From Bacteroidales bacterium (GTDB lineage Bacteria; Bacteroidota; Bacteroidia; Bacteroidales; F082), in contig JAEEQP010000090.1 in assembly GCA_016285355.1 (NCBI GenBank), positions 1 to 5,255 on the forward strand: DNA of 5,255 bases, given 5' to 3'. Each line of letters begins with the position of its first letter. Position 1 is the stretch's first letter. The translations under genes and the position numbers were made by a program. A model generated the notes under the pieces. The model saw only the letters and a list, made by a program, of their open reading frames with translations. It ran no database searches and was not told the DNA's origin. Shown here one piece after another: positions 1 through 5,255 of this stretch.

Positions 1-6
1 AAAAAT

Positions 7-11
7 AGGAG
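7..11 (+). promoter_or_regulatory. Ribosome binding site of dnaK
   Basis: The sequence AGGAG lies nine bases before the ATG of dnaK. Bacteroidota genes often lack a Shine-Dalgarno site, and the other starts in this window have no clear one, so this stands out. It fits a highly expressed chaperone and fixes the start at position 21. Its role is inferred from sequence and spacing only. Confidence 0.6.
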
Positions 12-20
12 AACAAAGAA

Positions 21-1961
21 ATGTCAAAGATCATTGGTATCGATTTAGGTACAACCAACTCATGTGTGGCCGTGATGGAAGGCAACGAGCCTGTCGTCAT
101 CGCCAACAGCGAAGGCCACCGCACCACCCCTTCGGTGGTTGCATTCACCGACAACGGCGAGCGTAAAGTCGGCGAGCCTGCCAAGCGTCAGGCCATCACC
201 AACCCGCTGCGTACCGTTTACTCTATCAAACGTTTCATGGGCGAGACCTACGACAAGGTCGGTGCAGAAATGAAACGTGTGCCTTACAAAGTCATCCAAG
301 GCCCCAACAACACGCCTCGTATCGACATCGACGGCAAGCAATACACCCCGCAGGAAATCTCCGCCATGGTGCTGCAAAAGATGAAGAAGACCGCTGAGGA
401 CTTCCTCGGTCAGACCGTCACAGAAGCCGTCATCACGGTGCCGGCTTACTTCAACGACGCTCAGCGTCAGGCCACCAAGGAAGCTGGCGAAATCGCCGGC
501 CTGAAAGTGCGCCGTATCATCAACGAGCCTACCGCCGCTGCTTTGGCCTACGGCTTGGACAAGAAAAAGAACGACGTGAAAGTCGCTGTGTACGACCTCG
601 GCGGCGGCACCTTCGATATCTCCATCCTTGAATTAGGCGATGGCGTGTTCGAGGTGAAGTCCACCAACGGTAACACTCACCTCGGTGGCGACGACTTCGA
701 CGAAGTCATCATCAACTGGCTGGCCGAAGAGTTCCAGAAGGACAACGGCATCGACCTGCGTAAGGACCCGATGGCTCTGCAACGTCTGAAGGAAGCTGCC
801 GAAAAGGCTAAGATTGAGTTGAGCTCTTCGAGCGAGACCGAAATCAACCTGCCTTACATCATGCCTGTCAACGGCATCCCGCAGCACTTGGTCCGCACCT
901 TGAGCCGTTCGAAGTTCGAGCAGCTGGCCGACAAGCTGATCCACGACACCATCGAGCCTTGCCGTCGCGCTTTGCAAGACGCTGGCTTGACCGTCAACGA
1001 CATCGACGATGTCATCCTGGTCGGTGGTTCGACCCGTATCCCTGCCATCCAGAACATCGTCCGCGACTTCTTCAAGAAGGAGCCTTCGAAGGGCGTCAAC
1101 CCTGACGAAGTGGTGGCCATCGGCGCCTCCATTCAGGGCGGTGTGCTCACTGGCGAAGTGAAAGACGTGTTGCTGCTTGACGTGACACCGTTGAGCCTCG
1201 GCATCGAGACCCTCGGTGGCGTGATGACCAAGCTCATCGAGAGTAACACCACCATCCCGACCCGCAAGTCGGAGGTGTTCTCGACCGCTGCTGACAACCA
1301 ACCTTCGGTGGAAATCCACGTGCTGCAAGGCGAGCGTCCTATGGCTGCCCAAAACAAGACCATCGGCCGTTTCATCCTCGACAGCATCCCGCCCGCGCCG
1401 CGTGGTATCCCGCAAATCGAAGTCACCTTCGACATCGACTCCAACGGTATCCTGAACGTGAGCGCCAAGGACAAGGCCACGGGCAAGACCCAGAGCATCC
1501 GCATCGAGGCCTCGTCAGGCTTGACCGACGCTGAAATCGAGCGCATGAAGAACGAAGCCCAGGCCAACGCCGAAGCCGACAAGAAGGAACGCGAGCGTGT
1601 CGACAAACTGAACCAAGCCGACAGCGTTATCTTCCAGACCGAGAAGCAGCTGAAGGAATACGGCGACAAGCTGCCTGCCGACAAGAAGGCAGAGATTGAA
1701 GCTGCCCTCGGCAAGCTGAAGACCGCTCACCAGAGCCAAGACATCGCCGGCATCGACGCTGCCATGAACGAGATGAACGCCATGTGGCAGAAGGCCAGCG
1801 AGGAGATGTACAAGAACGCTGGTGCCCAAGGCGGCCCGCAAGGCGGCTTCGACCCGAACAACATGGGCGGCGGCTTCCAAGGCGGCAACCCGAACCAAGG
1901 CTCGCAGAACGGCGGCGGTGATGATACTGTCACGGACGCGGACTTCGAGGAGGTGAAGTAA
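21..1961 (+). CDS. dnaK: Molecular chaperone DnaK (Hsp70)
   Basis: Cytoplasmic ATP-dependent Hsp70 chaperone that binds exposed hydrophobic segments of clients. In the family it works with DnaJ and GrpE. The 646-aa length is normal and the protein is complete. The ATPase domain carries all three Hsp70 signatures: IDLGTTNS (7-14), a DLGGGTFD stretch (192-199) and [12 protein letters not shown] (331-342). Also visible are the IKRFMG motif with the catalytic lysine at 70, VPAYF (140-144), and [11 protein letters not shown] (168-178). The interdomain linker [12 protein letters not shown] (383-394) leads to the substrate-binding domain (about 395-500) and an alpha-helical lid (about 501-600). A Gly/Asn/Gln-rich tail (about 601-634) ends in the conserved acidic EEVK. 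The start follows an AGGAG site. The codon bias is strong and GC-rich, as expected of a highly expressed gene. A strong terminator follows, and neither grpE nor dnaJ is downstream. No heat-shock operator is visible in the 20 bases upstream. Identification is essentially certain. Confidence 0.99.
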   Translation: MSKIIGIDLGTTNSCVAVMEGNEPVVIANSEGHRTTPSVVAFTDNGERKVGEPAKRQAITNPLRTVYSIKRFMGETYDKVGAEMKRVPYKVIQGPNNTPRIDIDGKQYTPQEISAMVLQKMKKTAEDFLGQTVTEAVITVPAYFNDAQRQATKEAGEIAGLKVRRIINEPTAAALAYGLDKKKNDVKVAVYDLGGGTFDISILELGDGVFEVKSTNGNTHLGGDDFDEVIINWLAEEFQKDNGIDLRKDPMALQRLKEAAEKAKIELSSSSETEINLPYIMPVNGIPQHLVRTLSRSKFEQLADKLIHDTIEPCRRALQDAGLTVNDIDDVILVGGSTRIPAIQNIVRDFFKKEPSKGVNPDEVVAIGASIQGGVLTGEVKDVLLLDVTPLSLGIETLGGVMTKLIESNTTIPTRKSEVFSTAADNQPSVEIHVLQGERPMAAQNKTIGRFILDSIPPAPRGIPQIEVTFDIDSNGILNVSAKDKATGKTQSIRIEASSGLTDAEIERMKNEAQANAEADKKERERVDKLNQADSVIFQTEKQLKEYGDKLPADKKAEIEAALGKLKTAHQSQDIAGIDAAMNEMNAMWQKASEEMYKNAGAQGGPQGGFDPNNMGGGFQGGNPNQGSQNGGGDDTVTDADFEEVK

Positions 1962-1983
1962 CCCCTTTTAAGTTGAATTGAAC

Positions 1984-2019
1984 AAAAGCGTGCGGCGCGA
2001 ATGCGTTGCACGCTTTTTT
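1984..2019 (+). terminator. Intrinsic terminator after dnaK
   Basis: A perfect 10-bp inverted repeat (arms 1984-1993 and 2008-2017, AAAAGCGTGC with GCACGCTTTT) is followed by a run of T to 2019. The 14-base interior can continue pairing: two G-U wobbles, then CGC (1996-1998) with GCG (2003-2005), closing a GAAT tetraloop. The hairpin begins 22 bases after the dnaK stop codon. It should separate dnaK transcription from the sigma factor operon that starts about 75 bases further on. The A-run on the left arm is short, so termination in the reverse direction would be weaker. Confidence 0.93.
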
Positions 2020-2093
2020 GTTTTCAAAAAATCTCTAAATTCCTGCAAGATTTTTCCGACTTTAGCGTCATGTAAGTGTAAGATGGCTCTGAA

Positions 2094-2600
2094 ATGGACA
2101 ACGAAACCTTCAAGAAACGCATCATTCAATTGCAACCCAGTTTGCAGAAAGTGGCCGAAAGCATCCTCAACGATGCTGATCAGGCCACCGATGCAGTGCA
2201 GGACACACTCCTTAAGATTTGGGACCATCGCCGAAGGATGAACCGTGTCAGCAACTTGGAAGGCTATTGCGTCACTGCCGTAAAACGACGTTGCATCGAC
2301 CTGTTACACGAACAGCACCCTTCCGTTCCTATTGACGAAGAGGCGCTCATGTTGGCCGATACTGTGGTCGATGACAATTTTGAGGAACGCTATCAGCAGG
2401 CTCGGGCATTGATAGACCAACTTCCCGAGCGGCAACGCGAAATCGTCTTGATGAAATATGAACAAGAGATGCCCAATTCTGAGATAGAAAAGGCACTCCA
2501 AATAAGCAGCACGAACCTTTACACCATCCTGTCGCGCGCCTACAAGACCCTTCGTGAGGCAATGGACAGGCAAAACAACAACTGTCATGAAAGAAGATAA
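2094..2600 (+). CDS. ECF-type RNA polymerase sigma factor, probable Das-like (ECF21)
   Basis: A 168-aa protein, the usual size for an extracytoplasmic-function sigma factor. Sigma region 2 covers about residues 5-73; the segment with QDTLLKIWDHR (36-46) and GYCVTAVKRRCIDLL (57-71) corresponds to core-binding region 2.1-2.4. A short acidic linker follows (about 80-98). Region 4 covers about 104-157, with LPERQREIVLMKY (110-122) and a helix-turn-helix ending in NLYTILSRAYKTLRE (141-155). Residues such as the Asn before LYTILSRA resemble Bacteroidota ECF factors. ATG 2094 is the first in-frame start after a stop at 2079-2081. No strong Shine-Dalgarno site precedes it, which is normal in this phylum. 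The last 14 bases overlap the membrane protein gene downstream, the usual order for sigma then anti-sigma. I found no convincing promoter match in the 74 bases after the dnaK terminator, so autoregulation is possible but not shown. The ECF fold is certain; the ECF21 assignment rests mainly on the partner gene. Confidence 0.93.
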   Translation: MDNETFKKRIIQLQPSLQKVAESILNDADQATDAVQDTLLKIWDHRRRMNRVSNLEGYCVTAVKRRCIDLLHEQHPSVPIDEEALMLADTVVDDNFEERYQQARALIDQLPERQREIVLMKYEQEMPNSEIEKALQISSTNLYTILSRAYKTLREAMDRQNNNCHERR

Positions 2601-4392
2601 CTACATAGACCAGGAAGTGCAGGACATGCTCGACATCCTGACCGAGCACGGCCGCATCGCGCGGCGACAGCAACAATTGAGCGCTATGATTGACCGTTCA
2701 ACTGCCCTGAAGAGACGGCGCCGTTGGCTTTGGGCCATCGCTGCGGTTGTGACGCTATCGGTTGCAGTGGCTCTGAGCTTGAATTCCAACAAGAACCAAT
2801 CGGAATCAATGGTGCTGACCATGAATGAACCTAATAGGGAAATGCCACAGGTGGCCGACGAACCGATGGCTATGCTTCCAAAAGATGAAATCGTGACGCG
2901 CGAAGGGCCTGTTGATGGAACTCAACATATAGTTGATTCCAAATACAATCACGTAAAGTCTTCTGCTTTTGCAGAAACAGTGGAAAAAGAAGGACAACGA
3001 CCGTCATTTGACGAACCACTTTTGACAGAGCCAACTCCTAAATCGGAAATAATTGAAAGTGAAGACTTTGATTTTGCCGCAGGAGTCGTTGAAAACCCAT
3101 CTGACGAACCTTTTGAAAGCCAAGGCATCGAACCTGTGTCTAGCGAAATAAACCATACGGTGACCAATAAAAAGACGGATAGCGTAGCACCCATCATCAA
3201 AAGAGAAAATCCCTATCGGCCTAAAAACAAATTCACGCTTCGGGTGGGTGGTGAGATAGCCCGCAATAGTTGGAGAAATTTTCCTTATCCTCCAATCTCA
3301 CCACATTTTGCATTAGGATTAGCTTTCGATTATCATTTCACTGAATATTTTAGCATGGGCTTGGGTGCTGAGTGGTTTGGTGTATCCAAATACCATGGTT
3401 CTTACCATGATTACTTACATGCCATCCCCGTTTATGCCGACCTGAAGTTGAACTTCTGGGGCAAAAAGAATTATTCTCCGTTTTTGGAGACCCGATTGGG
3501 TTATACCATACCACTCAACAAAGCGACAGAGTATTTTCCAACGAATGGCGATGGTTTTTATGTTGACTACATTTTGTCTGGCCCATATCTGAGTCTCGGC
3601 TTAGGCTGCTCAATGAAGCGCTCTAACTTGAGTGCAGGGGTGGTGTATTCTCATGTCATCCAACCAGGCAAACTTAAGGAATCATTTGGCTTTGATATTG
3701 AGAATCTCATCAATTGGGGAACAAATTTCTACATCCGATACGATTACACTTTCTCGCCCTTTTCCGATGAAGGGAAAAGCCGACTCAGACAGATTAAGAA
3801 TGGTAGGTTGAATGAGTTCATTGTTGACGGCTTTCAGTTGCAGTTGAATGTGGCAGGAGGATTCAGACCTTGGTGCTATTCGGCAGGAGCGGTTTTGGAA
3901 TACAAGTTCCCCAAGCGTTTCAGTGTCGGCATCGGGGCTGATTTCAGAGGCGTGAACTTCACATCCCGGGAATGGGGCAGTGTCGGCTACTTTGAAAACA
4001 TATCGGAAGGCCAACTGCTTTCTGTGCCAGTCTATGGGGATCTAAAAGTGCATTTTTGGGAAAACAAACCGTTCTCTCCCTTCGTGGAATATCGTTTGGG
4101 CTATGCATTTGCCTTGAATAGCCTTACTGCCACGCATTATGATTCTTACATGTATGGCCTTATATATTATGAAACACGTCATCAGGGCTGGTATTCCTAT
4201 TTGGGAATAGGTGTAACCTACAATCATTCAAGCCTGAGCCTTGGCATTCTCGGACAAAATGGACACCATAAGGAAACAATGTGGGGCAATACAAATGACC
4301 TCTCTGGCGGTTATATGGGCGGCCATCCCTTTGAACTTCGCTATTCCTACAAGATTGGCCCGCTGACGAAGCGACATGGGGGTGTGAAATAA
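2587..4392 (+). CDS. Putative dual membrane-spanning anti-sigma factor (Dma-like) with two beta-barrel modules
   Basis: A 601-aa protein encoded directly after the sigma factor. Residues 1-41 are polar and probably cytoplasmic; they would be the sigma-binding segment. A basic KRRRR cluster (42-46) precedes one hydrophobic helix (about 47-65), which by the positive-inside rule puts the N-terminus in the cytoplasm. Residues about 66-210 are low-complexity, rich in Glu, Pro and Ser, and suit a flexible periplasmic tether. Residues about 215-390 and 415-591 are two related modules of alternating aromatic and glycine strands, like outer-membrane beta-barrel proteins; the segments from 281 and 481 match closely (PVYxDLK, SPF, RLGY). 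This layout corresponds to the Dma anti-sigma family of B. thetaiotaomicron, which reaches both membranes and controls an ECF21 factor and vesiculation. ATG 2587 is preferred over an in-frame GTG at 2554 because it gives a short 14-base overlap suited to translational coupling. No canonical zinc anti-sigma motif is visible. Anti-sigma activity and barrel topology are inferred. Confidence 0.85.
   Translation: MKEDNYIDQEVQDMLDILTEHGRIARRQQQLSAMIDRSTALKRRRRWLWAIAAVVTLSVAVALSLNSNKNQSESMVLTMNEPNREMPQVADEPMAMLPKDEIVTREGPVDGTQHIVDSKYNHVKSSAFAETVEKEGQRPSFDEPLLTEPTPKSEIIESEDFDFAAGVVENPSDEPFESQGIEPVSSEINHTVTNKKTDSVAPIIKRENPYRPKNKFTLRVGGEIARNSWRNFPYPPISPHFALGLAFDYHFTEYFSMGLGAEWFGVSKYHGSYHDYLHAIPVYADLKLNFWGKKNYSPFLETRLGYTIPLNKATEYFPTNGDGFYVDYILSGPYLSLGLGCSMKRSNLSAGVVYSHVIQPGKLKESFGFDIENLINWGTNFYIRYDYTFSPFSDEGKSRLRQIKNGRLNEFIVDGFQLQLNVAGGFRPWCYSAGAVLEYKFPKRFSVGIGADFRGVNFTSREWGSVGYFENISEGQLLSVPVYGDLKVHFWENKPFSPFVEYRLGYAFALNSLTATHYDSYMYGLIYYETRHQGWYSYLGIGVTYNHSSLSLGILGQNGHHKETMWGNTNDLSGGYMGGHPFELRYSYKIGPLTKRHGGVK
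3229..4359 (+). repeat. Intragenic duplication of the barrel-like module
   Basis: The two halves of the membrane protein's C-terminal region (residues about 215-390, bases 3229-3756, and about 415-591, bases 3829-4359) are homologous. Residues 281-311 and 481-511 align without gaps at an offset of exactly 200 residues, with 19 of 31 positions identical by eye. Shared residues include PVY, DLK, FW, SPF, RLGY and LN. Preceding strands also correspond: FSMGLGAEWFGV (255-266) with FSVGIGADFRGV (445-456). At the DNA level the copies are well diverged, so the duplication is old. Each half could be a small eight-strand-type barrel, or the two could form one larger barrel; sequence alone does not decide. 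Confidence 0.8.
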
Positions 4393-4407
4393 ACCTACAC
4401 TTATCCT

Positions 4408-4539
4408 TCACCCACAAATCACCTCACCCCCTGGCGCACTAAACAATGCAAAAACCGTCCGCGCCTCTGCCTTCCTGATGTCCTGGTCGCCCTGCTCGTA
4501 TGCTTGAATCATTCGAAAGGTAACTCTTTTTCTATTCTC
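4408..4539 (-). pseudogene. C-terminal remnant of an XRE-family helix-turn-helix regulator
   Basis: Read on the minus strand, this stretch gives 43 codons ending in a TGA at 4408-4410. The segment RVTFRMIQAYEQGDQDI followed by RKAEARTVFAL (bases about 4445-4527) has the pattern of the second half of an XRE/Cro-type helix-turn-helix, including the recognition helix and the conserved QAYEQG turn, as seen in many small antitoxin-like or phage-type regulators. The N-terminal half with the first helices is missing: two in-frame stops lie immediately upstream, at and beyond 4540. The usual ending (a Leu-Gly-Cys-type segment) is replaced by an unfamiliar SAPGGEVICG tail. The composition is GC-rich compared with the bases around it, which also suggests a former coding region. 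It is convergent with the membrane protein gene, 16 bases past that gene's stop. The family is recognised from memory of the motif, not from a search. The fragment is too short to function as a DNA-binding protein. Confidence 0.6.
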
Positions 4540-4564
4540 TCATCACAAACTGCGATAAAGCATA
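4534..4564 (+). repeat. Diverged 31-bp direct repeat, copy 1
   Basis: This stretch begins ATTCTCTCATCACAAACTG and ends ATAAAGCATA. It matches 27 of 31 bases, without gaps, to a second copy at 4767-4797. The regulator remnant loses its reading frame just inside this copy, so its left edge may be a rearrangement boundary. On the minus strand both copies can be read as LYAL.QFV.RE followed by a stop. They may therefore be noncoding repeats or the ends of two decayed copies of one small gene. Confidence 0.65.
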
Positions 4565-4605
4565 TAAACTTGTATTTCAGTGCTTTATACAAAAAAAATG
4601 AAATT

Positions 4606-4687
4606 ATCCAAGGTAATAATTTGCCAAAAATCGAAAAAATCCAAGGTAATAATTCGGCCAAAAACAAAAAAATCCAAGGTAATAATT
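4606..4687 (+). repeat. Three 16-bp repeats at an exact 33-bp period
   Basis: The core ATCCAAGGTAATAATT occurs three times without a mismatch, at 4606-4621, 4639-4654 and 4672-4687. The spacing is exactly 33 bases, about three helical turns. The two 17-base spacers (4622-4638 and 4655-4671) are A-rich and resemble each other, with 12 of 17 positions matching, so this is a tandem array with a conserved core and drifting spacers. Because 33 is a multiple of three, plus-strand reading stays open across it: one frame gives a repeating IQGNN peptide, another SKVII. Such open frames are expected for any stop-free repeat of this period and do not show coding. Possible roles are a cluster of protein-binding sites or part of a mobile repetitive element. 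Confidence 0.88.
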
Positions 4688-4710
4688 TCCTTCTATCCGA
4701 TGAAATGCAT

Positions 4711-4738
4711 AAAAAACCGTTATTGTTGCGGCTTTTTT
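4711..4738. terminator. Possible bidirectional intrinsic terminator
   Basis: An A6 run followed by CCG (4711-4719) faces CGGC followed by T6 (4729-4737) across a short AT-rich loop. The hairpin has a weak three-base GC core extended by A-T pairs, with one unpaired C. The T-run on each strand (T6 on plus, the complement of A6 on minus) would allow termination in either direction. It is not next to any intact gene, so it may be a leftover from decayed genes or belong to the repeat-bounded segment. Confidence 0.4.
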
Positions 4739-4766
4739 CATTTACTATAAGGCTATTTTCCCCTTT

Positions 4767-4797
4767 ATTCTCTCAGCACGAACTGATATAAAGCATA
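4767..4797 (+). repeat. Diverged 31-bp direct repeat, copy 2
   Basis: This is the second copy of the repeat at 4534-4564, 233 bases downstream and in the same orientation, with four substitutions and no gaps. The two copies enclose the 33-bp-period array and the hairpin. On the minus strand this copy lies at the end of a 25-codon ATG frame (4765-4842) with no ribosome binding site, which I do not call as a gene. Confidence 0.65.
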
Positions 4798-4846
4798 GAG
4801 TGGATGAATATAGCATCCCCCAATTTCTCCGCTCCGCTCCATATCA

Positions 4847-4862
4847 CAATTGTCATCAATTG
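4847..4862. promoter_or_regulatory. Palindrome pair CAATTG-TCAT-CAATTG
   Basis: Two CAATTG palindromes are separated by four bases, forming a 6-bp stem with a TCAT loop, or two adjacent dyad sites. They lie 94 bases before the lipoprotein start, where an operator could sit. Short AT-rich palindromes arise easily by chance in such DNA, so this is only a candidate site. Confidence 0.25.
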
Positions 4863-4955
4863 CCTTTCCAAATCAATAATTCAGGAAAAAATCTTTAAAC
4901 GAAATAATTACGACTTTTAAGCGTTAAAGATACCGTAAACTAAATCTTATATAAC

Positions 4956-5255
4956 ATGAAAAAATCAGTTTTTATCCTCGCATTATTGAGCGTCATCACT
5001 TTGATGTCCGCCTGTAAAAAAGAACCTTCCATCACGCAAGGCGTGTATGGCACTGTAATAGAGCGTTACGGCGATTGGATGCCTGGCGCAAACGCCGACC
5101 ATGGTGAGAGAGCCATCGTTTGCGATGTGTACGTTTACGAGTACACCATGCTCTCTGACTTCGGCGGCGGTATTTCCGTTAATTATCCTATTGACGCAAT
5201 GCCAAAGCCATTTGTGGCCAAGACCACATCAAACGCCAAAGGCTTCTACGAAATC
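4956..5255 (+). CDS. Lipoprotein with prealbumin-like (carboxypeptidase-regulatory-like) domain, partial
   Basis: The first 100 codons are present, and the frame is still open at the window edge. A lipoprotein signal peptide is clear: MKKSVF, a hydrophobic core, then LMSAC with the lipid-attachment cysteine at residue 20. The Met at -3 is slightly off the standard lipobox but is tolerated in Bacteroidota. The KKE after the cysteine is only weakly like the charged surface-export signals known in this phylum. From about residue 28, GVYGTVIERYGDWMPG and later KTTSNAKGFYEI (89-100) match the first and later strands of the carboxypeptidase-regulatory-like, prealbumin-like fold that many Bacteroidota envelope proteins carry at the N-terminus. 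The protein is probably anchored in the outer membrane. ATG 4956 has no Shine-Dalgarno site but is A-rich upstream and gives a correct signal peptide. Substrate or partner cannot be told from this part. It does not belong to the sigma factor operon, being 563 bases away. Confidence 0.88.
   Translation, partial: MKKSVFILALLSVITLMSACKKEPSITQGVYGTVIERYGDWMPGANADHGERAIVCDVYVYEYTMLSDFGGGISVNYPIDAMPKPFVAKTTSNAKGFYEI

Larger units (their letters stand above)
4393..4955. other. AT-rich intergenic region with gene remnant and repeats
   Basis: These 563 bases carry no intact gene that I can defend. From left to right they hold: about 15 unremarkable bases; a minus-strand remnant of an XRE-type regulator; the first of two 31-bp diverged direct repeats; three 16-bp cores at a 33-bp period; an A/T-flanked hairpin; the second 31-bp repeat; a CAATTG palindrome pair; and about 90 AT-rich bases leading to the lipoprotein start. 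I see no clear terminator immediately after the membrane protein gene and no convincing Bacteroidota promoter (TTTG with TAnnTTTG) before the lipoprotein. A promoter for the lipoprotein is nevertheless expected within the last 100 bases or so. Confidence 0.75.

Noticed and set aside
633..1415. A 260-codon open frame on the minus strand inside dnaK, plus several shorter ones between 60 and 2011
   Set aside because: They are antisense shadows of the GC-rich, strongly biased dnaK codons. Their translations have no domain pattern and their starts have no regulatory context.
2020..2093. A Bacteroidota-type promoter (TTTG and TAnnTTTG) for the sigma operon
   Set aside because: TTTG-like and TAAAT-like pieces occur but not at the expected 19-21 base spacing, so I do not call a promoter.
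1978..2241. An 87-codon plus-strand frame, including an ATG at 2083 just before the sigma start
   Set aside because: It starts inside the dnaK terminator and runs in another frame over the sigma coding sequence, and its product resembles nothing. The sigma frame from ATG 2094 contains the full region 2.
2554..2586. GTG start giving 11 extra residues on the membrane protein
   Set aside because: It would lengthen the overlap with the sigma gene to 47 bases. The ATG at 2587 gives a compact 14-base overlap and a plausible polar N-terminus.
4606..4687. A CRISPR array
   Set aside because: The repeats are only 16 bp, there are just three, and the 17-bp spacers resemble each other instead of being unique. 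No cas genes are nearby.
4598..4750. A 50-codon plus-strand ATG frame with basic SKVII repeats
   Set aside because: Same repeat artefact in another frame, with a very lysine-rich product, no ribosome binding site and a terminator-like hairpin inside it.
4504..4791. A 95-codon plus-strand frame with a TTG start and IQGNN repeats
   Set aside because: It crosses the antisense regulator remnant, both 31-bp repeats and the hairpin. Its openness follows from the 33-base period, and it has no ribosome binding site.
4765..4842. A 25-codon minus-strand ATG frame ending in LYALYQFVLRE
   Set aside because: It is very short, has no ribosome binding site and overlaps a repeat. It is noted only as a possible alternative explanation of the repeat pair.
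4893..4929. An imperfect inverted repeat (CTTTAAACG and CGTTAAAG) before the lipoprotein
   Set aside because: One arm has an extra base and the arms are 20 bases apart in very AT-rich DNA, so chance is a sufficient explanation.

Overview
The window looks like chromosomal DNA from a member of the Bacteroidota, most likely Bacteroidales. The evidence is a Bacteroidales-type DnaK, a small ECF sigma factor paired with an anti-sigma protein that appears to span both membranes (an architecture described only in this phylum), a lipoprotein with a prealbumin-like domain, and mostly weak Shine-Dalgarno sites. I cannot name a genus. Base composition shifts along the window: dnaK is GC-rich with strongly biased codons, the sigma/anti-sigma pair is intermediate, and the 3' intergenic region is AT-rich.

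Region 1 (1-2019): a complete dnaK with a recognisable ribosome binding site and a strong intrinsic terminator. No grpE or dnaJ follows, so dnaK ends its own transcription unit here. What lies upstream is outside the window.

Region 2 (2094-4392): a two-gene operon with a 14-base overlap. It encodes an ECF sigma factor of 168 aa and a 601-aa partner. The partner has a short cytoplasmic N-terminus, one inner-membrane helix, a long acidic proline-containing periplasmic linker, and two tandem copies of an outer-membrane beta-barrel-like module. This matches the Das/Dma arrangement (ECF21 sigma factor with a dual membrane-spanning anti-sigma factor) reported in Bacteroides thetaiotaomicron as a regulator of outer-membrane vesiculation. 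The inferred circuit is that the barrel senses the outer membrane and the signal passes through the linker and the inner-membrane helix to release the sigma factor. The duplicated barrel module is the most unusual part.

Region 3 (4393-4955): 563 bases with no intact gene but considerable structure. On the minus strand there is the C-terminal remnant of an XRE-type helix-turn-helix regulator. The remnant stops where the first of two diverged 31-bp direct repeats begins. Between those repeats lie three 16-bp cores at an exact 33-bp period and an A/T-flanked hairpin. A small CAATTG palindrome pair lies further downstream. The region looks like a decayed or rearranged accessory segment.

Region 4 (4956-5255): the first 100 codons of a lipoprotein with an N-terminal carboxypeptidase-regulatory-like (prealbumin-like) domain, cut by the window edge.
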